From NCBI GenBank assembly GCA_029582265.1, contig CM055823.1, positions 16,117,019-16,181,018 of the forward strand: a DNA stretch of 64,000 nt, in the 5' to 3' direction. Shown here piece after piece: positions 46,476 through 57,690 of this stretch; position 1 is the first letter of the stretch, and each line of letters starts with the position of its first letter. The translations under genes and the position numbers were made by a program. The notes beneath the pieces were generated by a model that was not told the DNA's origin, ran no database searches, and saw only the letters and a list, made by a program, of their open reading frames with translations. Source of the stretch: Zoroaster sp. YZ-2022 (Eukaryota; Echinodermata; Asteroidea; Forcipulatida; Zoroasteridae).

Positions 46476-48794
46476 GCAATCCATACAAGGATGCTATTAC
46501 TTGCTCATGCATATCCATGCCAACGCACGTATATAATGTAACACCAGCGAGAGCCTTGCGTGCGTGCCACATCCTCCCAGCTACGTGGCTTGGAGCCGTC
46601 CTTTGGACTCTGGTCTATTTTCCCGAATACTTTCTCGAGTACACCTCTTCACACCGAACACGGTTCGTGGGTGAACGGCCAACAGTCACCGTGACCGGAC
46701 CTGTTTGTCAGTTATTAGCCAGGCCCGCGTGTATAGTGCCCCTACCCAAGCACAGCTGCTGTCTCTCATGCAGTAATAGCTTAGCATCCAAGCAAATAGC
46801 TTAACATGCCCGGTAAGCATTTTCCCTTGAACACGCCTCCCTTTTCTAAGTTGTCGATCGTCACTTTCGTCAAATACCTTCTTATATGGAACAATGACCT
46901 GTTGTATGTCATGATTTTGCATACGTTTTCTACCCTTAGACGCAGCTGCTTCCTCATTGGCTAAGACGTTAAACCAGGGTTTTCAGTTTGTATTGCCCAC
47001 TGACGCCCTTCACACGCACAGCGCATCGTCCGCAACAAAAAACATCAACATTTTAATCTCAAAAATTCTACTACTTTTGCTCGTCGAAATTTACATGTAA
47101 TAGCTCATTTGGAAAGCTTATAGTTTCAGCTATCCAACACGTACATAAATAGCAATCTGAACTACGTGCGAAAGCCTAGGTTTTTATGGAATGAACCACT
47201 CGCCCGCCCAGCCTTTCATGAAGTGTTCTGAGATCGCGTGACTGCCTGTAAAATTTGCAGCGCTCTGCTGATCAGGGCATCCACTTCTGAGCTGTCTCCT
47301 CGCCCGAGTTCATTGTGATTGACATGAAAACGGGTTTTCCCATATTAAGTCAAAGGGCCTTTACATAGCCATGCTTGCTCAATCTCCACATTACTACTGC
47401 CAAACCGAAGTTACGAAGAGATAAAAATTAAACATCACTTTGAGGTGAAACTTCCCAAGTTGAAAGGTAAGAGAAGTGTTGGAATGAATGTTACACCTCT
47501 TTTCTAATATATGTGAAAGTTTGAGCCGTAACAGTGTAGTTTTGAGCGGAGAGTGTATTTTTATTAACTTTCAAAAGTTCTTATGAGGGAAACAAGCACG
47601 AACGCTGTGTGTGTGTATCACGGTGTGTGTAGGCTTATTCAACGGTTTTGTTGACATTAGGGATGTACACAGTGTATGGACAGTCGCGCTTCATCGAATG
47701 CTGTATACTTGATTAAATAAAACAGGATTCCTCAAAACTCTTCATCCGATTTTCTTGATTTAAAAACCATTGTATTTCTTTCATCAAGACGTTCAATCTT
47801 GATATAAATATTGAGTATATTGGTTTAGAACACTTTCAACTGAAACCCTAGTTAAACTAGGCTTATGTTTATTCATTCCTAGGCCCCTCTCAGATTTCTA
47901 TATAATCCCCAAGATTTCCCTGATCTCGAGGTAGTGCGGTTCCCGAATGAAATCGGCGCGACTCGATCCGGATCCGATCCATGACAGTGCGATATACCGA
48001 ATCATTACGGTCCAGAGCCTCAACTGTTGAACCAATGGTGCAGGGCGTCGATATGGCCATTGCGGTCTGATACACACTCTGGCCCCGTCCAGACACCCCG
48101 TGTAGTCAAGCCCGGTGGTCCCTTTCGTCGAGATCGACCAGCCGCCCGTCTCTCGGTATAGCAGTGCCTGTACTGTATGCCGAGTGACAATGTATGAACG
48201 AACGATGGTCCTCACTGATCGTACCCAGTAGCTGGTATTCGTACACCTATTCGGAACTTACAATGTATACAAGTTATAAGTTTAACTATTGACATGTACC
48301 TATACCGCTACCACTCCTGTCATACATGTTACTAGTGCCATTGTTAAAATAGTGATGTTAACAAACCAACCTCTATTGATTGAGATTGTCACAACAAAGT
48401 TTGTTGTCCGATTATTATTTTGTTGACCCACAATAGTGGGGAATGCAAATAATTATGCTTAGTGTTCGCATTATTTCCATCGATATAGCTTATAGTTAAA
48501 TTTCTTCCTCTGAGAATAAAGCAAACCAATCATGTCTGACTGAGGACTTACAATACTCAAGTATTGACAATCCCATGGGGGCGTTGTTATACTACATACG
48601 ACTATATGGAGGATCAAACTATATATGTGTCTGGACGTGCAAGAAACAATTCAAGACTCCCATTCATGGTTCATGTAAATTTCAGAACCCTTTGTTACCA
48701 TATTTTAACCATTAAGGATAAAGAATCAACAAGATGTGTGTTATAAATATATAAAAAGAAATTTGATATAGAGGGTGAGAATAAGAATTCTAAC
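46476..48794. other. 2.3 kb, locally GC-rich, no recognised gene
   Basis: About 46500-47050 and 47890-48230 have more GC and CpG than the neighbourhood and contain longer frames (46517-46804 plus, 47898-48215 minus), but none has a recognisable domain. A promoter or 5' exon of a host gene is possible and unsupported. Confidence 0.45.
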
Positions 48795-48916
48795 CTGAAC
48801 ACCCACTGGAGGCAGGCCGTGTGTATTTTATGTAGAAGCTCAGTTGCCTCTCTAGAGTTTCATTCAATATGACTGTGGCAGCTAGGTCCAAGATGTTCTG
48901 TCTTGTGTTTGTAAAC
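48795..48916 (-). CDS. Candidate internal exon, unknown gene
   Basis: Minus strand: acceptor CATTTCTCATTTCAG, 122 bp, donor CAG/GTTAGA. One frame is open over 40 codons, with 'FTNTRQNILDLAATVILNE' followed by 'RQLSFYIKYTRP'; it starts with one base of a split codon and ends with one base of the next. Composition looks like a real protein (helical, with an N-linked glycosylation-like NET). It lies upstream of the other minus-strand candidate exons, in agreement with one multi-exon gene. Confidence 0.5.
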
Positions 48917-49734
48917 CTGAAATGAGAAATGTATTGTATCAGTAATGCTAATAAGGCTAAACAGCTCAGGCTCCAAACCCAATACTTAATACTTAATATC
49001 ATGACTTTCAAAAAGCCTCATCCTTGTGATCCCCAGACAGCGGCTTCCATGGGAGCATGATCCCTGGCCAACGACATGTATGGAAATTAAATGGATTTTG
49101 ATGCTTAGTGCCCCCAGAACAAAGATATTGACAAAATAGGGAGAACCAACACAGAGCTAGATAGCTCTAGATACCGGTACGGTAACCCAGATGTTGCAGG
49201 TTCAAACCCCGCTCTTGTCAATTTAGTAATTCATTTTAATAGACAGATTCAGCCACTCAGTGCAATATACACACACACATGTATTCATCATGATTTTTTT
49301 TCCCTGACACATCCAGCATTTTTCTGACTGACTTATGAATGCTTTGATTGAACATAAATTGGCAGAACTCATTGATTGATTTTCACTGAAACACATTTAA
49401 CTTTGTAGAGTTCAGTGAGGAAATAAATAAACTCACCACTATATATACTTCAGTATTTTACCGAGCAATTGCTTTGTTTCAAAAGAGATAAAGATTTTGT
49501 TCAAGAACAGCTATAACTTTAATCTTTTAAACATTTATAGGGGAAGGCGATCAGAGCGTACTGATCGCAACGTCAAGTTGTAACCAACCGGTTCTTTTCA
49601 GAACTATTTACAGTACTAGTCAAAGAGAATTTCTACATGTGTCACCACAAACAGTCTTTACTAATTCTTGGTGTAAAATGTAACAGATTTTCAAACCCAA
49701 CAGTCATGATCAATGCATACTCAACTGCATGCAC

Positions 49735-50081
49735 ACTATGAACAACTTCACCTTGAAAATGCCCTGAAAATCCGTTTTGCCTTGAAATAACAGTTCACCG
49801 TAATTTCACTGCAATTTTACAATGTCTCTTCCTCTCAGATATTGGCAATAATGTCCACAGTGATTTCACGGCAAATTCATGGTGCTCTCGAGAATTAATA
49901 AGCTGCCCCAAAACTACCACGAGAAGTTCATGGCGTTTTCACAGCGTTTTCACGGCGAAGGAATTCCAAGAGTATTTCATGACAATTTCACGGTGTTGTG
50001 TCATCATGAAATTGCCGTGAACTATTTATTTCACGGTAAAACAGATTTTCAGGGCATTTTCAGGGTAAAGTTATTCATAGT
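49735..50081. mobile_element. TTCACGG-rich MITE (family C), best copy
   Basis: Terminal inverted repeats of ~60 bp: left ACTATGAACAACTTCACCTT, right TTTTCAGGGTAAAGTTATTC followed by ATAGT. The interior is a mosaic of TTTCACGGC words in both orientations. About 347 bp, no ORF. Other copies: 22395, 41215, 46290, 50627. Confidence 0.8.
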
Positions 50082-50626
50082 GGCATATACATGTACATCA
50101 TGGGAACAATTCCTGGTAAAATACCAGGTGTTGTAAAACTTAATTTCATAATTTGTTTCCCCCGTCCCCATGCCCCATCCCCTTCTATACTGCACTGAGC
50201 TTGAGACTAACAAGGTTTACTCACCACTGATCTGTGACTTCACTTTATCGTGCACACTTTATATTGATAGCAGGTACTTGTTGACCGTTTTTGGTTGTTT
50301 CTCATTGCAGCAAGCACAATTCTAAATAACAGGAAGAAATATATTTATACAGGAATTATGTAAAAGTTACATTCAGTTTTCAAATGATACACACACATGT
50401 ACTTGAAACTGCATTGGTACAAATCAGGTTTGTACCAATGCAGTATATGGTTAAAACTGTGCTGCACATTCAAGTTAGCTCTGGTTACTACATTAAGGTA
50501 TTCTGGACATGCGCTGTGTACTTAAGAGACCTGGACGTATTTTAAATCACTTTAATTACTCCAACATTCTCAAATATACACACTGGGCTCTCTTATACTC
50601 ATCACATTGTATGACAACCACCAGTC

Positions 50627-50834
50627 ACTATTAACTTTACCCTGAAAATGCCCTGAAAATCTGTTTTGCCGTGAAATAACAGTTCACCGTAATTTCACAG
50701 CAATAATGTTTACAGTGATTTCAGGGCAAATTCACGGCGCTCTCGAGAATTAATGAGCTGCCCCAAAACTGCCACAAGGAGTTCATGGTGTTTTCACGGC
50801 GAAGGAATCCCAAGAGTATTTCATGGCGTTTTGG
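50627..50834. mobile_element. Family C MITE, left part, cut by a LINE fragment
   Basis: It starts CACTATTAACTTTACCCTGA and matches the left half of 49735-50081 up to ATTTCATGGCGTTTTG, where LINE coding sequence takes over. The LINE probably inserted into the MITE. Confidence 0.7.
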
Positions 50835-51779
50835 TAACACTATCTCCGAGCCTGTTATTCTTGACTATTCTGTACCTCAAGGCTAAGTGCTCGGCCCACA
50901 GTGGTTTACTGTTTATACCTTTCCAGTTTGTAATATCATTTTGAAGTATAATTTAAATTACCATGTCTACGCTGATGACACACAGCTTTACATTACTTTT
51001 TAATCTTCTCAAGAACCTGCCGATTCCTGCATTACAACACTGGAGAAATGTACAATAGATTCGAAGTTGGATGAGACAAAACTTCCTGAAATGGAACGAC
51101 AAAAAAACAGAATTTGTTCTATTGGATCACGTCAGCAATTGTCTAAAGTTTCTCTTCCATTGTCTAAAGTGACTCGCAGATAAACCCCTCATCACAAGCA
51201 CGTAATTTGGGTTTTATATTTGATTCGACAATGAATTTAAAACCTAATATCTCCAACATTGTTCGCATATCATCATTTCATATCAGAAATATTAGCCGAA
51301 TAAGGAAATACTTGAATAAAAGTGCTGCTGAACAAATTATACATGCATTTGTCACGTCTCGATAACGGGAATGCTCTACTTTACGGTCTCCCGCAGAATC
51401 AAATATCTTGTCTTCAGCACATATAAAACACAGCAGCTCGTGTTGTGACTTTGTCCAAAAAGTCATGCCATATCACGCTAATCTTGAAAGAACTGCACTG
51501 GCTTCCTGTTTCACAGAGAATTGTTTTTAAACTTATGCTAATTGTTCACAAATCTTTTAATAACATTGCTCCAATTTATATTTCTGAACTGCTTAAAGTC
51601 TACACTCCATCACGCAATTTGCGCTCCAGCAACATGTCACTCCTAAAGGAACCAACTTCAAAACGGAACTGGGGTGATAGGTCTTTGAATTTTCTGTCGC
51701 GGCTCCGAGACTCTGGAATCATCTTCCAACTAAACTCAAATCTTGTCAGAGCAATATTTTCTCCTAAGAAGCTCTAATG
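50835..51779 (+). pseudogene. CR1/L2-type LINE, 3' part of ORF2
   Basis: A broken reverse-transcriptase segment: 'YSVPQGS' and 'LGPQWFT' around 50865, then the catalytic 'YADDTQLYI' at about 50970. After several frameshifts the typical C-terminal region follows at 51445-51777 ('LKELHWLPVSQRIVFKLMLIV', 'IYISELL', 'WGDRSLNFL', ending 'FSPKKL'). These motifs are characteristic of CR1/L2/Jockey-like LINEs. The 5' part with the endonuclease is missing. The stop is followed within two bases by the 60-bp minisatellite. Confidence 0.75.
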
Positions 51780-51780
51780 A

Positions 51781-51974
51781 AATTGGTACCTGGTGGTAGA
51801 GCAATTCATCCAGAATTGGGTTCAAATCCTTGTTCAGCGTAATTGGTCCCTGGTGGTAGAGCAATTCATCCACAATTAGTTCAAATCCTTGTTCAGCGTA
51901 ATTGGTACCTGGTGGTAGAGCAATTCATCCACAATTGGGTTCAAATCCTTGTTCAGTGTAATTGGTCTCTGGTG
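51781..51974 (+). repeat. 60-bp minisatellite with tRNA-like A and B boxes, array 1
   Basis: Three units plus a stub, starting at 51781, 51841 and 51900. Each has TGGTAGAGCA (A-box-like) and GGGTTCAAATCC (fits the B-box consensus GGTTCRANNCC). It directly abuts the LINE 3' end, so it may have begun as the LINE's 3' tail. It is repeated at 53141-53673. Confidence 0.85.
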
Positions 51975-52102
51975 CATATGAATTCCTTTGTACAACATAA
52001 GCAACCAACTACGAAAAAGGCGGAAATCGTCTCCAGAAATGTCGCAAAACAGTGTTTTTTTGTCTTTCCAGTTTCATATCTCAACTTCTACTCAACATAT
52101 AG

Positions 52103-52291
52103 AAGTGTCGTGGCCGAGCGGTCTAGCGCACCGAACTCAAGTTCTGGTGTTGCCAGCAGCAGAGTGTGGGTTCGAGCCCCGGTCGTGACACTTGTATCCT
52201 TGAGCAAGGTACTTAACCATAATTGCTTTGTCCTTCGGATGGGACGTAAAGCCGTAGGTCCCGTGTGTTGTATAATGCACGTAAAGTGGAT
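52103..52291 (+). mobile_element. tRNA-derived SINE (subfamily 2), without 3' tail
   Basis: The head GTCGTGGCCGAGCGGTCTAG, B box GGGTTCGAGCCCC and the subfamily-2 body CGGATGGGACGTAAAGCCGT end at TAATGCACGTAAAG, right before the next SINE. The 3' domain and (ATT)n tail are missing. The two form a tandem SINE dimer sharing one tail. Confidence 0.8.
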
Positions 52292-52651
52292 TGTCGTGGC
52301 CGAGCGGTCTAGCGCACTGAACTCAAGTTCTGGTGTTGCCAGCAGCAGAGTGTGGGTTCAAGCCCCAGTCGTGACACCTGTGTCCTTGAGCAAGACACTT
52401 AACCATAATTGCTTCTCTCCACCCAGGGGTTAAATGGGTACCTGTGAAGGCAGAGATGGTTTGCTCTCTATGCGCTAGAAATGGCAGCAATTGAGCTGTA
52501 TACTCCCCAGGGAGCTGAGATGGTTTCAGGAATGATTTATGAGCCTTATGAGCCTTATGAGCAGGGATAATAATATAATGCGCCTTGAGCGCCACTTAGT
52601 TGGTGGATACGTGCGCTATATAAATCTATACATTATTATTATTATTATTAT
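52292..52651 (+). mobile_element. tRNA-derived SINE (subfamily 1), full length
   Basis: Same family as 1791-2182: head, B box (GGGTTCAAGCCCC), CTTGAGCAAGACACTTAACC, CCCAGGGAGCTGAGATGG, GTGGATACGTGCGCTATATA and a short (ATT)n tail. Confidence 0.85.
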
Positions 52652-53140
52652 ATAAATTTCGTTTTTGCGCCCAAAAGGAGAATAGTTATTCCTCTTCATA
52701 ACAGCGCTTAAATTGTATTAGATGATTGTTTTAAAGTCTCGTACCATGCCGGTTAAAGATCGTCGGTTTTGTCAATTTTACCGTGTAGGCGGCATTTTTT
52801 GCTCATTGCAGACTATTCAATGCGGTCTCTAAACGGTCGTAACTCAGTAACCTTCCGGCCGATTATTTTTGTTCGAGCTTTAAAATAGAGGTTGATCCCT
52901 CACGGAAAGTTGATGTAAAACTCTCGCTGATTGGCTGCATTTTACTGGCGTACTTGGTACTGTTAAACTAAGCAGCGAATCAGAATGGCCGTTTAAGATC
53001 CCATTGAAGTACACGTCCACAGCATCCTGTGAGGAGATTCAAGGTTGAACGCACAGCCCACACAGGCCCCGTGAAGATAATAATCTATGTACTGAAGTAT
53101 AGGATACACTAAGTGTGCAAAATAAGCAGAGAGAAATTCA
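52652..53140. other. Spacer between SINE dimer and second minisatellite array
   Basis: No recognised repeat or gene. It separates two arrays of the same minisatellite. Confidence 0.5.
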
Positions 53141-53673
53141 TATGGTAGAGCAATTCATCCACAATTGGGTTCAAATCCTTGTTCAGTGTAATTGGTCTCT
53201 GGTGGTAGAGCAATTCATCCACAATTGGGTTCAAATCCTTGTTTAGTGTAATTGGTCTCTGCATGGTGGTAGAGCAATTCATCCACAATTGGGTTCAAAT
53301 CCTTGTTCAGTGTAATTGGTCTCTGGTGGTAGAGCAATTCATCCACAATTGGGTTCAAATCCTTGTTCAGCGTAATTGGTCTCTGGTGGTAGAGCAATTC
53401 ATCCACAATTGGGTTCAAATCCTTGTTCAGCGTAATTGGTCTCTGGTGGTAGAGCAATTCATCCACAATTGGGTTCAAATCCTTGTTCAGTGTAATTGGT
53501 CTCTGGTGGAAGAGTAATTCATCCACAATTGGGTTCAAATCCTTGTTCAGTGTAATTAGTCCCTGGTGGTAGAGCAATTCATCCACAATTGGGTTCAAAT
53601 CCTTGTTCAGTGTAATTGGTACCTGATGGTACAGCAATTCATCCACAATTGGGTTCAAATCCTTGTTCAGTGT
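53141..53673 (+). repeat. 60-bp minisatellite with tRNA-like A and B boxes, array 2
   Basis: About nine units with period 60 (one of 64): boundaries at 53191, 53251, 53315, 53375, 53435, 53495, 53555 and 53615. Units are nearly identical. Because 60 is divisible by three, a long repetitive frame is open on both strands; this is a by-product, not a protein gene. There are no unique spacers, so it is not a CRISPR array. Confidence 0.9.
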
Positions 53674-54245
53674 AGTTTTCTTTGCTCATTCCAATCATAC
53701 CACGTTAGTTGCCTTCTTTATTTGTGCCAATATTAAATAATATACAAATATCCAACTTAAATTGTAAATAGGAGATTGCACTATCAATTGGAATGTTTCA
53801 AATTTAACTCCCTTTTGTATGCAGTATTTCAACTGTGGTAACACTAAAATATATATATAAATGAGTGATTAATTCTTATCAGGGCTATGCTTCACTGATA
53901 CTGCAGTGCAGGCCTTTCATTCTTATGTCTACATCTTATACAAAATCAAATTGTCTATGGCAACATTTGAATGGCCACTTAGTCAAAAACCAAGGGCAAT
54001 AAATAAATTGCCTCTGAGCATTTGGGGTTGCAGTGGCTGGCCTGAATCAAATAATGTGGTCCCTTTCAAATAAACCTGGATTAAAAGTAGATAAATAAAT
54101 TTGAAATGGCAGAGACAAGCACTGGTAAATAAACTAACAAGTTACTTATATCTATTGCACTGATATATGGATCAAAGCATGATTTTAGAAAAAGCAGAAG
54201 AGAATGAGAATTTTTTCTTACAGCAAACATAAGCAAACTTATTAC

Positions 54246-54349
54246 CTTGGTGTTATTATTGAGGCAGAACATCCTTGTAAGACAGTCAGCTACTACTTGA
54301 GTTGCTCCTCAGAGAAGGGGCCCCCTCTTCAAGTCAAAACGTAATCCTG
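54246..54349 (-). pseudogene. Decayed candidate exon (paralogue of 37432)
   Basis: Minus strand: acceptor TTATTCTCATACAG, 104 bp, donor GTAATAAG. 'VVADCLTRMFCLNNNTK' is readable near the 3' side, but every frame has a stop. It is kept in both duplicates at the same relative place. Confidence 0.3.
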
Positions 54350-55239
54350 CTGTATGAGAATAACAGATTTGTAATGTTTGTAGACTAGAACTATATATTA
54401 GCCAGCTACTTCTATTCCATTAGAGTGGTCAAACCATGCAATAAGTTGCCAGAAACATTGGCTACCTTTAAGAAAAGAGTCCTTCCCATAGGTGTACAGG
54501 ACTAAACAAAGTGTCCAGTTAAGCATCATGTTTTAACAGTGACTTATACTCAAACTCACAATAAATAGCACCAACTACAAATTCATTTGAATGCCACTTG
54601 GCCACAGCTTTCAAGCTTTTTTATTCAAGAGGTTGACACCATCAACCACCGGAATACCAAACTATGGGCAAACCGGATTTGTCATTAAACAGCATTTGAT
54701 AAAGACAAACAAACAGTAAACACCACCCTGAGATACCCAAGACCTCAGAGAAAAACCAGCTGGGACCACCTACATGTATACAGCATACCCAAGACTCTGT
54801 ATACCCAGACCTGGCACCACTAACCCCCAATGGGGAGTTATTAAAACATACATTTAAATGTTGACAATAACAAACAGTATAATGCACATGTGTAACATAT
54901 ACTAACACACAGCATATCATATGAATCAATACAATATGAATCAACCAAGTGTTCGCGTCCCACCTAGGAAGCTGCGGTCTGAACTAGCCGAGGAGATCCG
55001 GCACTATGAACACTTGATAACATGTAAATAACGGAGGACTAAAATCTCCATATTATTAAGTTTAATTTTCTAGGACTGCAGTAACTGTTAATTGCCAGAA
55101 CTGCTGCACCAAAAGTGGGAAGTTAATGTGCTATTCCGCCCAAAACTGCCACACGCGAGAAGCGCGCCCAAAGGAACAGAACAAAAACACCCACCAAAGT
55201 GCACCAGTTACAGCACAGACAGAATACAATTACACAGAT

Positions 55240-55620
55240 TAGCCTTGAAAATGGAAAGCCCCTTTTTGGAGACAGATGGACCCAATCGAAATGATAAAGG
55301 CTAGCATCCGACCAGATAAACTGCGGGTGCTGCAGTACCCTAGCCCCAAGCTTTTTACACTGCGCTTTCACCCAATGATTGGCTGCTTTACGTGCGTTCT
55401 CGATGGATTTTTGAGAAGTGGCACCAAAATAGAACATTCTCAGGAGAATGTCTGATCAAACTACAATAGCTTGCAGAAACCTTTGCCGGCAAATGCCCAA
55501 GGCCGAAGTGATGAGCTGTCTCAAAGTGAACAAGTCATGAGACACCAAATCATCCGTCCCTAAATGCAAAATGAACAAAGCGGGGATATAGGGGTATGAA
55601 ACCCTGATAGCAAACCATGA
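55240..55620 (-). pseudogene. SGNH-type hydrolase domain of the Ngaro-like element, truncated
   Basis: The minus strand reads 'ALFILHLGTDDLVSHDL' (block III of SGNH hydrolases, usual form GTNDL; here Asn is replaced by Asp) and, after a frameshift, 'NHWVKAQCKKLGARVLQHPQ' and 'DWVHLS' (block V, the Asp and His of the catalytic triad). Block I with the nucleophilic Ser is not visible: the recombinase sequence runs into the hydrolase after a short junction. Such esterase-like domains are known in some Ngaro elements; their role is unclear. This copy is inactive. Confidence 0.6.
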
Positions 55621-56582
55621 AGGTCCTTCAAGTGAGCACCTCCTCGGCCATTCCAACACACCAGATTGGGTCGAGCGCCAGCGACCAGACCCCTTTATGT
55701 CTGCAACGGGCACCCCCTGTGCAAAAGCTGTGGACGCAGCTCCCATCCGGAAAGAATGGGACCGATAGCGATCACCCGCCACCCCACAAACAACAAAGTA
55801 GCCCTAAGCACCACTGTGAACTGATACCATGTGAGGGGATCACCACGTTTATGGCGGAACAAGGGGCCGGACAATTGTTCCCGCGCTTGCAAATACCCTT
55901 GCAAAGCAGTAACTGGACAGATTGCCACAACCTGCAGCCTTGCGATATGAACCCACTGTGGAGGGCCAGCCTGATTAGTTTTAGAATGACGTATGGCCAG
56001 GACCACAGACATGCTAGATTGATTGCCACAGAAACACACACCGGAATACTGTAACATAGACTCTTGCATATGGTAAGTGGAATTGGCGGTAAACTCCCAA
56101 GCAGAAAAGCCAAAAAAGCTGCCGAAACATGGTGCTTTCAAATTGGGAAGCACATACCTTGAGCAACGCATCTCTAAAAGTCGGCACAAAAGCGACAATG
56201 AAATCGGCAATCGCTCATCTTGCCTAGCCCCGTCCGCCTGTAAACCTACCAGCAATTTTGCCACAATAAAATTATTAGTTGGACCGGCCCATCCTCTAAG
56301 TTTACAAAAACACCCCACCCCTGCCACATATGTATTAATTGTGGATGGAGAATAGTAAAGTAAAGACAGCCATGAGATGAAACCTGCAATGTCTTGCGGA
56401 GAAACAGTTGACACAGCCGAAGCTTGATGTGCTTTAAAACGGCAAAAGGCGTGCCACCCCGACATGTGTGTATTCTTAGCGAACACCAAACTTAACAACC
56501 ATCCCATTACCGCTGCTAAAACACGTGGGGCAGCTGAGGTAAAGGGGTCATGCCCGGCTGGGCCCTTGGAGCTAGTGCCCAA
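55621..56582 (-). pseudogene. Tyrosine recombinase (YR) of the Ngaro-like element, broken
   Basis: The minus strand has an N-terminal SAM-like part ('DIAGFISWLSLLYYSPSTINTYV', shown in part: 'GFISWLSLLYYSPSTINTY'), then 'AIRHSKTNQAG' (the Lys beta-hairpin region), 'CPVTALQGYLQARE' and 'PLFRHKRGDPLT'. After a frameshift near 55780 comes 'HSFRMGAASTAFAQGVPVAD', which contains the His-x-x-Arg catalytic motif, and 'GSGRWRS'. The first catalytic Arg is not obvious and the catalytic Tyr region is lost at the join to the hydrolase. The enzyme would circularise/integrate the cDNA in DIRS/Ngaro elements. Confidence 0.7.
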
Positions 56583-57070
56583 AAGCGCCCCATCTGAAAA
56601 CGAGAAAGTGCACCAGCTATGTTATTATGAACACGTGGTATATGCACTGCCTTAAAAATTATATTGAATTTGAGGCATTGCATGACCATTGCCCGCACTA
56701 ATTGCAATGCGCATACAAGGCGACGTTTGTTTATTTATGATCCCCACAACAGCGATATTACCGTACCGGAACAACACCCTGCAGTTCACCAACAAGGGGG
56801 TCCAACAGAGGAGCGCCACTAAAGCAATGGATGGAGAACTAGCCAGCCACACTGACGGACAACGCCCACCTCCCTTGGAAAGAAGCCATATATAGCCGAT
56901 GGATGCAGCAGCATCAGTGAATAATCCAAGAGCAACAATTGAACCCAATTTTCCCGCAGGAATGTAGTAAGACCGTTATAGCGCTGCAAGAATGACAGCC
57001 ACATGACCAGATCGAGCTTCGCACCTTGCGAAAGGCGCACCCTGTGATGCGGCTGCTTGAGGCCCACTGT
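56516..57070 (-). pseudogene. RNase H region of the Ngaro-like element, broken
   Basis: Minus strand: connection domain 'AKLDLVMWLSFLQRYNGLTT' (about 56960-57020), RNase H start 'LFTDAAASIGY' (Asp of the active site), 'DNIAVV'-like 'YGNIAVVGIINKQTS', and the end 'HIPRVHNNIAGALSRFQMGRF', where the usual HIPG.NN.AD.LSR has lost its Asp (Ala-Gly instead of Ala-Asp). Several frameshifts. The segment leads into the recombinase without an intervening methyltransferase. Confidence 0.7.
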
Positions 57071-57076
57071 CAGTGT

Positions 57077-57170
57077 AATGCACGTAAAAAAGAATGCGCC
57101 TTGAGCACCACTTAGTTGGTGGATACGTGCGCTATATAAGTCCACACATTATTATTATTATTATTATTAA
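57077..57170 (+). mobile_element. 3' fragment of SINE (subfamily 2) inside the Ngaro-like RT
   Basis: It begins TGTAATGCACGTAAAAAAGA, continues GTGGATACGTGCGCTATATA and ends in (ATT)n. On the minus strand it interrupts the coding sequence between 'PGCAFL' and 'VGLKQPHHRVRLSQGAKLD'. It is thus younger than the retroelement. Confidence 0.8.
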
Positions 57171-57690
57171 TAATACGCCGTAAAAACGCACACCCCGGCG
57201 CAACTGCTTTACACACAAAATTCAATGACCCCACTAAGGATTGAATTTGAACTAAACTGGCTTTTGGCCTGCCAAGCAAGAATTGAATCTGCCTTGTGAG
57301 TGGTTGAACTTTGACCTGTGAGACCCGGACCTGCCCTCGAACAGTGTCGATTTCGAGCCCCGATTATGAGATAGTTTGTACCAACAAAGAGAAAATCAAC
57401 CAGATAATCAGTGACAAAGCCTGAATGGTGCAATTGCTTTCACTTAGCTGGAACCCAGAAAAGTGCTCAACTTCCCAAAGAGCGCGCAGGAAATGGAACA
57501 TCCCATCGGCAGGCACTTGTCAAATAAAATTGGCCCCCAAACTTGAAACCCAAAAGCTCGTAACAACGAGGGGAAACTGGCAAGAGCCGAAAAGCTGATT
57601 TAATGCCTGCCTCAGCAAGCCATGCATTACAGCCTGCCTGCAAAACCCCTACATCAAATGACGCATAAACCACTTTGCGTTAACCTTACC
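57171..57690 (-). pseudogene. Reverse transcriptase of the Ngaro-like element, broken
   Basis: Minus strand: 'IKSAFRLLPVSPRCYELLGFK' region (motif A; the usual catalytic VDIKSAFR Asp is lost, 'AGIKSAFRLL' here), then 'DVPFPARSL' (motif B), 'VTDYLVDFLFVG' (motif C, usual YLDDFLFVG, first Asp replaced by Val) and 'ASLVQIQSLVGSLNFVCKAV' typical of the DIRS/Ngaro thumb. At least three frameshifts and loss of catalytic Asp residues show a dead copy. Confidence 0.7.

Noticed and set aside
47898..48215. 105-codon minus-strand frame in a GC-rich segment
   Set aside because: No domain, no clear start or splice context; GC-rich DNA has few stops by chance.
50225..50321. Possible minus-strand exon with acceptor TGTTATTTAG and donor GTGAGT
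   Set aside because: The splice sites look good but all three frames contain stops, and no paralogous copy supports it.
53215..53658. 147-codon repetitive frame (and the 92-codon frame on the other strand)
   Set aside because: A by-product of a 60-bp minisatellite whose period is a multiple of three; no start context or family similarity.
53141..53673. CRISPR-like regular repeat
   Set aside because: Units are identical over their full 60 bp with no unique spacers, and the DNA is from an animal.
55092..56655. Plus-strand frames opposite the recombinase and hydrolase
   Set aside because: They are shadows of the minus-strand retroelement, which has recognisable motifs.
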